Assembly (NCBI RefSeq): GCF_014230085.1
Contig: NZ_JACHVB010000021.1
Coordinates: forward strand, 1-64,000
From: Ruficoccus amylovorans
Lineage (GTDB): Bacteria > Verrucomicrobiota > Verrucomicrobiia > Opitutales > Cerasicoccaceae
Length of the DNA stretch: 64,000 nucleotides
Direction of reading: 5' to 3'
Part shown: positions 16,274 through 23,247 of the stretch, one piece after another
Layout of the letters: each line of letters starts with the position of its first letter
Position numbering within the stretch: position 1 is the first letter of the stretch
Notes under the pieces: model-generated
Told to the model about the DNA's origin: nothing
Seen by the model: the letters and a program-made list of their open reading frames with translations, nothing else
The model's database searches: none
Made by a program: the position numbers and the translations under genes

Positions 16274-17518
16274 TCAAAATTTTTCTGTCGGTTCTGCTTT
16301 GGCGTCTCGCAACCGGACAAGCCCCTGCGCGACGGCTTCGGCGTACTCCTCGATCAGGCCGTCGGGGAGCGGTTCGGGGGCTTCGGCCTCGGCCTTGAGG
16401 CGCGGGTAAACCGCCTGGCTGTTGGCGACGTAGGGCTCCAGAAAAACGACCGGACAGGCGTACAGGCGGTTGGCCAGCAGGTTGCGGCCCCAGACGTAGG
16501 GCTGGTCGGGGATGGCGACGGCGTTCTTGCCCCGGTAGGTGAAGGACGGCATGCCGGTGGCCCCGGCCAGCGAAGCGGCCACGCTGGCGGCCACCTCGCC
16601 CTCGACCGCGCCGGAGCCGTTGAGCAGCTTGACCAGCATGCCGTAGCGCACGTCGTCGTAGCTTAACTCCTGCGCGCTGTACGCGCCGTTGACCAGCAGG
16701 TGCAGGTGGTTGGGCTCGACCGGGGCGGGGGCCTGCCGGTCGGGGAAGTCTTCCGCGTTCAGGTGCAGGCAAAGCACGAGGTCGGGGCGAATCTGGTCGT
16801 TGACGCGGGCGGCGCGGGCGTGAATGTCGCTCACCCGGTAAAAAAGCAAGGTGCTGCGACGGCGGATTTCCTCGGGCGAAGGCGGCGGGCCGTCCGGGTT
16901 GAGCGCGGCGAGCCAGGCTTCGGCCTGTGGGCGCAGCGAGTCCGGCGTCTCCGTGGTGACAGGGCCGGGGCGGTCCCGCACCAGTGTGACCCGCGCCCCG
17001 AGCGCTTCCAGCTTGCCCTTTAAAACCTGGGCCACCTCCAGTACGAGGTCGCCCTCCTGAATGACCGGCCCGCCGTCGATGCTCCAACTGCGGCCCTCCA
17101 TCGGGCCGTATTCGCCGCCGAGGTGGCCGGGGTCGAGCGCGATTTCCCAGCCGGTGAGCGGCTTGCCGGGCGGGGCGTCGGGGAGGAGTTCGCCTGGGGT
17201 GCGCCAGCGGCGCGGGGTGGGGGCGGCGTCTTCGGCACTGGCGGCGAAGATGAGCCGGTAGGTCGGAGCGCCGTCGCGGGTATGGATAAGGGCGGCCTCG
17301 TCGGTCAGGGTGATGGTTTCGCGCCAGGCATCGCCGGGGGCGTAGAGGGTGTCAAGCCGCCGTTGGAACTCCGCCCGCGTCAGCGTGCGCTGGTACGGGT
17401 CGAGCGTGCTCCAGTCGGGGCGTTGTCCGAGGCTGGTCATGCGGTCGGCCCGCAGGGCGGGGTGGCAGAGGAGAAAGGTGGACAGAAAGAGGGCGAAGAG
17501 GCGTGCGGGCTTGCGCAT
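16274..17518 (-). CDS. secreted N-acetylmuramoyl-L-alanine amidase-like protein
   Basis: 414 residues with signal peptide MRKPARLFALFLSTFLLCHPALRA. The region IALDPGHLGGEYGPMEGRSW resembles the first metal-binding strand of amidase_3 (zinc) enzymes, with LVLCLHLNAEDF and the late VVFLEPYVANS fitting the second His and the Glu. It would cut the amide bond between muramic acid and the stem peptide. The family match is diverged and long, so the substrate is not certain. It is divergent from the SMUG1 gene. Confidence 0.72.
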   Translation of the reverse strand: MRKPARLFALFLSTFLLCHPALRADRMTSLGQRPDWSTLDPYQRTLTRAEFQRRLDTLYAPGDAWRETITLTDEAALIHTRDGAPTYRLIFAASAEDAAPTPRRWRTPGELLPDAPPGKPLTGWEIALDPGHLGGEYGPMEGRSWSIDGGPVIQEGDLVLEVAQVLKGKLEALGARVTLVRDRPGPVTTETPDSLRPQAEAWLAALNPDGPPPSPEEIRRRSTLLFYRVSDIHARAARVNDQIRPDLVLCLHLNAEDFPDRQAPAPVEPNHLHLLVNGAYSAQELSYDDVRYGMLVKLLNGSGAVEGEVAASVAASLAGATGMPSFTYRGKNAVAIPDQPYVWGRNLLANRLYACPVVFLEPYVANSQAVYPRLKAEAEAPEPLPDGLIEEYAEAVAQGLVRLRDAKAEPTEKF

Positions 17519-17614
17519 GGGTGAGTTTCGGGCATTGAATCCGGACAATATTGGTAATGACCACCGGGCGCAACCGCGTCCCGGCGTTCCTGAAAATTGG
17601 TAGCACATTAACCC

Positions 17615-18349
17615 ATGTCCCCTTCCGAACAACTGCAAACCGCCGCGCTCCGCCTGCGCGACGAACTCTCCGGGCTGCGCTTCGGCCCGCCTGTGACGCA
17701 TGTTTACCAGCCGCTGGACTATGCCTGGGAGCCGCACGCTCTTTATTTAAAGAAGTGGGGCTCCACGACCAAGCGTGTGGTTTTTCTCGGGATGAACCCC
17801 GGCCCCTTTGGCATGGCCCAGTGCGGCGTGCCCTTCGGCGAAATCGCCTCCGCCCGCGACTGGGTGGGAGTCGAGGCCCCGGTGGGCAAGCCCCCTCAGG
17901 AGCACCCGAAGCGTCCGGTGGATGGCTTCGCCTGCACGCGGGCCGAGGTCAGCGGTAAGCGCCTCTGGGGCCTGTTCGCGGAAAAATTCGGCACGGCGGA
18001 TAACTTTTTCCGCGAGCACTTCGTGGCTAACTACATCCCGCTGCTCTTTCTCCAGGCGGACGAAAAAGGCTGCCGCAACATCGCCCCGGACAAGCTCAGT
18101 GCCGCTGACTCGGCCCACCTGCTGGCTCTCTGCGACGAGCACCTGAGGGCCGTGGTGGCCGCGCTCCGGCCCGAGTGGGTCATCGGGGTGGGGAAATTCG
18201 CCGAGGGCCGCGCCCGCGAAGCCCTCGGCCTCGACGGCCCGAAGATCGGCACGATCCTGCACCCCAGCCCCGCCAGCCCCGCCGCCAACCGTGGTTGGGC
18301 CCCCCAGGCCACCGCCCAACTCGAAGCCCTCGGCATCTGGGGCGGGTAG
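17615..18349 (+). CDS. SMUG1-type uracil-DNA glycosylase
   Basis: 244 residues. The motif GMNPGPFGMAQCGVPFGE is nearly identical to the SMUG1 active-site motif (usually AQTG), and HPSPASPAANRGW matches the intercalation-loop motif. Family enzymes excise uracil and oxidised pyrimidines from DNA. Cys replaces the usual Thr in AQTG. SMUG1 is best known in animals but is also found in some bacteria. The start is supported by the short distance to the divergent amidase gene. Confidence 0.9.
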   Translation: MSPSEQLQTAALRLRDELSGLRFGPPVTHVYQPLDYAWEPHALYLKKWGSTTKRVVFLGMNPGPFGMAQCGVPFGEIASARDWVGVEAPVGKPPQEHPKRPVDGFACTRAEVSGKRLWGLFAEKFGTADNFFREHFVANYIPLLFLQADEKGCRNIAPDKLSAADSAHLLALCDEHLRAVVAALRPEWVIGVGKFAEGRAREALGLDGPKIGTILHPSPASPAANRGWAPQATAQLEALGIWGG

Positions 18350-18590
18350 CACCCGCTGGCATTGAGAGGCCCCGGACATTTGAGCTTGCGGGCCGAGGTT
18401 TGTTTGAGTTGGGTCAATCACCGTTGCCCATGTCGTCGCGTTGGCGGCATGGCATCAGTGATCCGACAAGCATGACAGACGCAGGACGCTGTCTTGCAAC
18501 CCGGTCCGAATGCGAGTGGAGGGAAAATAGTCGCTTGACATTGCGGGGGGGAGAGTCTTTTTTCGTCCGCTTTCCATAAATTTCAGAGCC

Positions 18591-18716
18591 ATGAAAGTTG
18601 TATCCTCCATCAAATCACTGAAAAACCGGCACCCGGATTGCCAGGTCGTCCGCCGTCGTGGCCGCATCTACGTGATCAACAAAACCAACCCCCGCTTCAA
18701 GGCGCGGCAGGGCTAA
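18591..18716 (+). CDS. rpmJ: ribosomal protein L36, zinc-free (C-) form
   Basis: 41 residues, [20 protein letters not shown] onward, ending [12 protein letters not shown]. It has one Cys and lacks the C-C-C-H zinc ribbon of standard L36, so it is the alternative type (E. coli YkgO class). A TTGACA at 18535-18540 is a possible -35 box. It is followed 17 bases later by a zinc-free L31. Such pairs commonly replace the zinc forms when zinc is scarce. Confidence 0.95.
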   Translation: MKVVSSIKSLKNRHPDCQVVRRRGRIYVINKTNPRFKARQG

Positions 18717-18733
18717 CCTTTTAAGGCGCAACC

Positions 18734-18985
18734 GTGAAAAAAGATATTCATCCTTCCTACCGCCCCGTCGCCTTTGTTGACGTTGAAACGGGCAACAAGT
18801 TCCTGACCCGTTCCACGGTCCGGACCACCCAAAAGGAAACCATTGATGGCGTCGAGTACGGCGTCATGGTTTGCGACGTGACGAGCCACTCGCACCCGGC
18901 CTTCACCGGTGAAAAGCGTTTCGTGGACACCGCCGGTCGCGTGGAAAAGTTCCAGAACAAGTTCCGCCGCCGTCGCGGCAACTAA
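18734..18985 (+). CDS. rpmE2: ribosomal protein L31 type B (zinc-free)
   Basis: 83 residues, beginning [20 protein letters not shown]. The SHPAFTG motif and the basic tail [11 protein letters not shown] identify type B L31. The C-x-x-C zinc site of type A is absent; the only Cys is in MVCDVTS. It lies in an operon with the zinc-free L36. An intrinsic terminator follows at 19014-19042. Confidence 0.96.
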   Translation: MKKDIHPSYRPVAFVDVETGNKFLTRSTVRTTQKETIDGVEYGVMVCDVTSHSHPAFTGEKRFVDTAGRVEKFQNKFRRRRGN

Positions 18986-19013
18986 GCCGTACGGGCAGTT
19001 CTTTCATTTTCAG

Positions 19014-19042
19014 ACGCCGTTCCTGTCGGGGACGGCGTTTTT
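19014..19042 (+). terminator. intrinsic terminator after rpmJ-rpmE2
   Basis: Stem ACGCCGTTCC / GGGACGGCGT with a five-base loop, followed by a run of T and TTGTG. It lies 29 bases after the L31 stop. Confidence 0.85.
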
Positions 19043-19076
19043 GTGTGTGGGTGTGTGTGGAATAAATGTCCCCCGT

Positions 19077-19225
19077 CTTCCTTTCTATCCTTCCCGGCCT
19101 TTCTGTTTAAAAAAGATTCCACCCGCCTTGGGGGGACTGCTTATCTCTGTGCTGCGCTCCTGCTGCTTTCGTCGGCAAGGGTAGCCATTTGTGCCCTTCG
19201 TACCTTCTTCGTATCCTTCGTGGCC
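19077..19225. repeat. dispersed repeat words between rpmE2 and thiD
   Basis: CCTTCCCGGCCTTTCTGTTT at 19089-19108 is the inverted form of the TTTAACAGGAAGG family. GCCCTTCGTACCTTCTTCGT followed by ATCCTTCGTGG at 19193-19223 is the CACGAAG-type family with about 9-base periodicity. The rest of the 326-base gap (18986-19311) holds the terminator and no recognisable gene. Confidence 0.65.
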
Positions 19226-19311
19226 GCTTTTCTCCCTTCAATGCCGTCGCCCGCTGTGCCCCGTCCAGCCGGGGCTTGCCAAGCGTGGGCGGGGCGCTAT
19301 GCAATAGGCGG

Positions 19312-20106
19312 ATGCCCAGCGAACTGCCCGTTGCCCTCACCATCGCCACCTCCGACAGCGGAGCAGGGGCTGGGATTCAGGCGGACCTGTTGAGCTTTGC
19401 CGCCCGCGGGGTGTACGGGGTGACGGCCTTTGCGGCCCTCACCGCACAGAATCCGGACGGGGTCAGCGCCATCGAGGAGCTTTCGCCGGGCTTTCTTCAG
19501 GCTCAGCTCGACCAGCTTGCCGCCTATTTTCCCATCCGCGCGCTCAAGACGGGGATGCTCTTTTCCGCGCCGCTCATCGCGGTGACGGCGAGCTTCATCG
19601 AACGGGAAAAAATCCCCGCCGTGGTCGATCCGGTCATGGTCGCCACGTCGGGCGCGGTCCTGCTCAAGCCCGAGGCCATCGCCACGCTGGAGGCCGAGTT
19701 GCTCCCGCGCGCGGCGCTGATTACACCGAACCTCGACGAGGCCGCGGTCCTGTTGGGACGCCCGGTCAGCCGATCCGACGAACTCGCCTCGACCGCCGCC
19801 GAACTGAGCGCTCGCTACGAAACCGCAGTGTTGCTCAAGGGCGGACATCTGTCCGGGGGTACTCTCATCGACACTCTCGTCCGCCCTGGTGAGGCCCCGC
19901 TGCAACTGACCTCGACACGTATTGAGAATGTCAATACGCACGGCAGCGGTTGCACGCTTTCCGCCGCCATCGCCGCCGAACTGGCCAAAGGCCAGCCGCT
20001 GCCCGCTGCCGTCCGCGCGGCCCACGCCTACCTCCAGGCCGCGATGAAGCAGCCCGTGCAGGTCCGGGGCGAGCGCTTCATCGGTCATGGCGTTAGGAAT
20101 GTTTGA
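19312..20106 (+). CDS. thiD: hydroxymethylpyrimidine (phosphate) kinase
   Basis: 264 residues from MPSELPVALTIATSDSGAGAGIQADLL, the start of the ribokinase-like ThiD fold. It phosphorylates HMP and HMP-phosphate for thiamine synthesis. Seen: the substrate region TAFAALTAQNPDGV, VVDPVMVATSG, ITPNLDEAAVLLG, and the catalytic/anion-hole motif THGSGCTLSAAIAAELAKG. The upstream in-frame stretch overlaps repeats and is excluded. No other thi gene is in the window. Confidence 0.95.
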   Translation: MPSELPVALTIATSDSGAGAGIQADLLSFAARGVYGVTAFAALTAQNPDGVSAIEELSPGFLQAQLDQLAAYFPIRALKTGMLFSAPLIAVTASFIEREKIPAVVDPVMVATSGAVLLKPEAIATLEAELLPRAALITPNLDEAAVLLGRPVSRSDELASTAAELSARYETAVLLKGGHLSGGTLIDTLVRPGEAPLQLTSTRIENVNTHGSGCTLSAAIAAELAKGQPLPAAVRAAHAYLQAAMKQPVQVRGERFIGHGVRNV

Positions 20107-20179
20107 GGGTTTGAGAGCTGTGAGCCGATTTTGGATTTTAGCCGTTTATAAGTTCAGGGTTTTGTGAGTGGATAAAATC

Positions 20180-21865
20180 ATGGCCGCTGACCGCCCCGAT
20201 GAATCCGCGCCGCGCACCGACGGGCACGCGCCGTTGCTGTGGCTGGCGGTGCCGCTGGTCTGGGGCTACATCCTGGCGCACACGCTGGGCGGGGCGCTGC
20301 CGGTGTGGGGGTTGGCGGCGCTCGGGCTTGCTGTGGGAGCGGCCGCGCTGGTACTGACTTGCCGCGAAGGCTGGTTCGTGCGGCCTGTCTGGGGCTTTCT
20401 GATCCTGACAGCCGGCGTGCTGCTGGCCTGGGCGTATTACCTGGTGCGGGAGCCGTCGTCCGCGCCTGTCGGTGACTTTATCCCGCGCGAGGGTGAGGTC
20501 GTGCTGGAAGTCGGGCGGCTTTTCCAGACCAACCCGAAGTACGCCCGCATCAGCGGGCTGGGTACGATCGTAACCAGCCCGGCGTGGCGTCCGCAGTTGG
20601 CCGGGCAGGCGGTGGCGTTCTCTCTCTGGACGGAGGGTATTGAGGAGGGCGGGATTTTGCCCGGTGCACTCATCCGGGCGCGGGGGAAAATCGCCCGGCT
20701 GGACACCAAGCCGGACCTGAACGATTTCGAGCAATACCTGGTCAACAGCGGCTATCCGCTTCAGCTCAGCCAGGGGAGTCTGCTCGGGGTGGAGCGACCC
20801 GCGGGGGCTTTCCGGCAGTGGTGCCGCTCGGTCAATCGGCGGCTGGCCGGGGCGCTGGGAGAGGGGGCGGTGTCGCCGGACACACGGGCGCTGGCCGGGG
20901 TGGCCACGGCGATGTTTCTCGGGGACAAGGCCGCGCTCGGACGCGAGCAGAAGGAGACCTTTATCGCGAGCGGGACGATGCACCTGTTCGCCGTCAGTGG
21001 GCTGCATGTGGGGATCATTGCCGGGACGCTTGCGCTTGCCTTGCGACTGGTGCGGGTGTCGGGACCGGTCGCCGCCGTCGTGGGGCTGGGCTTGTTGTTT
21101 TTCTATGTGCAGGTCATCGGGGTGCCCCCCTCGGCCTTGCGGGCTTTTTTGATGGTGGCATTCTACTGGGGGGCGCAGGTCGTGCGGCGTAAGCCCGCGC
21201 CGTTCTCCGCGCTACTGGCTTCGGCGGTGGCCGTGCTCCTGATCGACCCGCGGCAGCTTTTTGGCGCTGGCTTCCAGCTCTCGTACCTCATCGTGGCGGC
21301 GCTGCTGCTCTACGCCGTCCCGCTGACGGAGTGGGCCAATGCCCGCCTCGATCCCTACCGGCTGATTCCGCTCAACAGCCTGCGCCGCTGGCAGCGTTTC
21401 CTGCGCTGGGCGATGCGCGGGCTCAACGCCTCGCTCGCGGTCTCGGCCACGGCCTTTATTTTCGCCACCCCGCTGACAGTGGCATATTTTCACATCTTCG
21501 CGCCGGGGGCGATTTTTCTCAACCTGATCCTCGTCCCGCTGGCGACCGGGGTAATCGTGCTTGCGCTGGTCTCGGGTGTGCTCGGCTTGGCCGGGGCCGG
21601 GGCTGTGTGCGTCTGGATCAACACCCTGTCCTGGGCCGTGGTGTGGGAGATGTGGACGGTGGTCAGCGCCGCTGTCGCGGTACCGGGCGGATTCTGGCAG
21701 GCACGCTTTGCCCATGAATGGCTGGCTCCGTTGACGACGCTTCTGCTGCTGGGGAGCCTGTTGGTGGTGGCACGACGGGCGCGGACGCGTCCGGTGGTTT
21801 ATTTGCTGCCGGTGGTGATTCTCGCGCCTGTGCTTGTCTTTGGGGTGAATTTCGCCAAGCTCTAG
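20180..21865 (+). CDS. comEC: ComEC/Rec2-family DNA uptake channel protein
   Basis: About 561 residues from ATG (a GTG four codons earlier is also possible). It has two N-terminal membrane segments, a DUF4131 OB-like region (GDFIPREGEVVLEVGR to DLNDFEQYLVNSGYPLQL) and then the Competence domain with HLFAVSGLHVGIIAG and about eight membrane helices. It would carry single-stranded DNA across the inner membrane in transformation. The C-terminal metallo-beta-lactamase-like domain of full ComEC is absent; the protein ends after the last helix. Confidence 0.9.
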   Translation: MAADRPDESAPRTDGHAPLLWLAVPLVWGYILAHTLGGALPVWGLAALGLAVGAAALVLTCREGWFVRPVWGFLILTAGVLLAWAYYLVREPSSAPVGDFIPREGEVVLEVGRLFQTNPKYARISGLGTIVTSPAWRPQLAGQAVAFSLWTEGIEEGGILPGALIRARGKIARLDTKPDLNDFEQYLVNSGYPLQLSQGSLLGVERPAGAFRQWCRSVNRRLAGALGEGAVSPDTRALAGVATAMFLGDKAALGREQKETFIASGTMHLFAVSGLHVGIIAGTLALALRLVRVSGPVAAVVGLGLLFFYVQVIGVPPSALRAFLMVAFYWGAQVVRRKPAPFSALLASAVAVLLIDPRQLFGAGFQLSYLIVAALLLYAVPLTEWANARLDPYRLIPLNSLRRWQRFLRWAMRGLNASLAVSATAFIFATPLTVAYFHIFAPGAIFLNLILVPLATGVIVLALVSGVLGLAGAGAVCVWINTLSWAVVWEMWTVVSAAVAVPGGFWQARFAHEWLAPLTTLLLLGSLLVVARRARTRPVVYLLPVVILAPVLVFGVNFAKL

Positions 21866-21869
21866 CCCC

Positions 21870-22142
21870 ATGAAGAGCGCATACGAACTCGCCATGGAGC
21901 GGCTCGAAAAAGATGAGCCCACCGCCAAACTGTCCGAGGAACAAAAGGCCGCGCTGGCCGACATCGACAAAAAGTACGACGCGAAAATCGCCGAGAAGGA
22001 AGTCTTTCTCCGGGGCGAACTGGCCAAGGCTCGTCCGGACGAGCACGCCGCCATCGAGAAGCAGCTCGTCAACGAGCGTGCCCGCCTGACTGAGGAACGC
22101 GAAGCGGCCAAGGACAAGGTGCGTGACCGCACTCGACAATGA
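21870..22142 (+). CDS. small charged coiled-coil protein, unknown function
   Basis: 90 residues, almost all helical and charged (EEQKAALADIDKKYDAKIAEKE, RPDEHAAIEKQLVNERARL). No signal peptide or membrane segment. It starts 4 bases after comEC and is likely co-transcribed with it. Its last seven residues and stop are encoded by the first unit of the hairpin-array repeat that begins at 22119, so the original C-terminus may have been changed by that element. No family is recognised. Confidence 0.75.
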   Translation: MKSAYELAMERLEKDEPTAKLSEEQKAALADIDKKYDAKIAEKEVFLRGELAKARPDEHAAIEKQLVNERARLTEEREAAKDKVRDRTRQ

Positions 22143-22229
22143 GGGGACAGGCCCCTACGGGTGCGTGGCCGCACTCGACAATGAGGGGACAGGCCCCCTA
22201 CGGAGCCAGAAAGGCTCCTACCCCGTGCG
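22119..22229 (+). repeat. hairpin-array 3'-end element, locus A
   Basis: Two tandem units of 42 and 43 bases (22119-22160, 22161-22203), each GTGCGTG(A/G)CCGCAC then TCGACAATGAGGGGACAGGC and CCCTACGG. They are followed by the hairpin GGAGCC-AGAAA-GGCTCC and TACCCCGTGCG. The first unit overlaps the end of the 90-residue gene. The same order of parts, read in the gene direction, occurs after ppx at 33665-33472. Confidence 0.9.
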
Positions 22230-22315
22230 TAGCCTAGGCCACGTGGACACGACCTAGGTCTCTCGCGTTCTTGCAAAGGAACGAAGTTCCGTCTCAAAAG
22301 TTTTTGGGGCAGAGC

Positions 22316-22350
22316 GCGAGAGGGTGTTTTTTCAAAAAAGACCCTCTCGC
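22316..22350 (-). terminator. strong stem-loop after the ECF sigma gene
   Basis: Ten-base perfect arms GCGAGAGGGT and ACCCTCTCGC enclose GTTTTTTCAAAAAAG, which can extend the stem. It lies 13 bases beyond the sigma-factor stop. A second small hairpin GGAAC-GAA-GTTCC is at 22278-22290. The 22143-22363 gap holds only these and the repeat array. Confidence 0.65.
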
Positions 22351-22363
22351 ATAACCCTCAAAG

Positions 22364-22969
22364 CTATTTTGAACCGGTATTACTTTTCCCGAGGAAGTTC
22401 TCCTCGAGGCACTGGCGCAGGGCCATACGGGCGCGGTGGAGGATGGTCCAGAGGTTTTGCGGGGTGATGTCCATGCGCTCGCAGATTTCGGGGCTGGGCA
22501 TGCCGTCGATCTCGCGCAGGAGGAAGACCTGGCGGATGCGTTCGGGCAGCTTGGAAGCGCAGGCGTGGAAATGCTGCATGAACTCCGCCCGGTCGAGCTT
22601 TTGCACGGCCTCCGGGGTCCAGTCGCCGGGGGCGTGGCCGCTGCCGAGGTTCCAGGCTCCGTCCTGGCTGAACAGTTCGCCCTCCTCCTTTTCGTAAAAA
22701 CCGGCCAGCTCACTCATCGACTGGGTACGGTTCTTTTTGCGGTAGTGGTCGATGATTTTGTTTTTGAGGATACCGGTGAGCCAGGTCTTGACTGAGGAGC
22801 GCCCGGAGAAATTGTCCCGTGCCTTCATCGCGGCCAGGAAGGTGTCCTGCACAAGGTCTTCGGCCAGCGCGGCGTTGTTGACCCGGAAAAAGGCGAAGCG
22901 GTACAGGGCGTCCCCGTACTCATCAACCCAGTCCGCCGGGTCGGGAGCAGTGGCATGGTCCGCAGGCAT
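22364..22969 (-). CDS. ECF-type RNA polymerase sigma factor
   Basis: 201 residues. Region 2 is seen in YGDALYRFAFFRVNNAALAEDLVQDTFLAA with the DNA-melting segment SVKTWLTGILKNKIIDHYRKK. Region 4 is LPERIRQVFLLREIDGMPSPEICERMDITPQNLWTILHRARMALRQCLE. A long linker with acidic and aromatic residues lies between. Extracytoplasmic-function sigmas usually sit beside an anti-sigma gene. None follows or precedes this one, so its control is not visible. Confidence 0.93.
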   Translation of the reverse strand: MPADHATAPDPADWVDEYGDALYRFAFFRVNNAALAEDLVQDTFLAAMKARDNFSGRSSVKTWLTGILKNKIIDHYRKKNRTQSMSELAGFYEKEEGELFSQDGAWNLGSGHAPGDWTPEAVQKLDRAEFMQHFHACASKLPERIRQVFLLREIDGMPSPEICERMDITPQNLWTILHRARMALRQCLEENFLGKSNTGSK

Positions 22970-23143
22970 GGAGGAAATGGCTTCGCGAGGCTGTTTGTGA
23001 TGGCTTTTCCCGGGCGGTCGCTGCGCGTGCCGCCGGGCTTGGATGTTTATTCAAGCCGGTGGCCCGGTTGACGACGAGCAAAAACGCCCGTCGCGGGAAC
23101 GGCCACATGGGGGCGTCTTCCATCGTTATGATCAATCGAAGGA

Positions 23144-23221
23144 TTTAACAGGAAGGACGGGAAGAACGCGAAGTCAGTTCGGAGACGCAGCCTTCCTTAC
23201 TTCCTCCGTGCCTCCGTGTGA
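23144..23221. repeat. two dispersed repeat words back to back
   Basis: TTTAACAGGAAGGACGGGAA at 23144-23163 continues GAACGCGAAG; it is the family also seen at 13520, 19089 and 30604. TTCCTCCGTGCCTCCGTGTG at 23201-23220 is a different 9-base-period word (inverted CACGGAG type). Both lie in the 278-base gap between the sigma gene and the beta-propeller gene; nothing else was recognised there. Confidence 0.7.
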
Positions 23222-23247
23222 GCTTCTTACCTCTATCGGGAACAGGA

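Noticed and set aside
18491-18540. TTGCA and TGCGAG words upstream of rpmJ as a Zur box
   Set aside because: The spacing and symmetry do not match the palindrome upstream of znuA.
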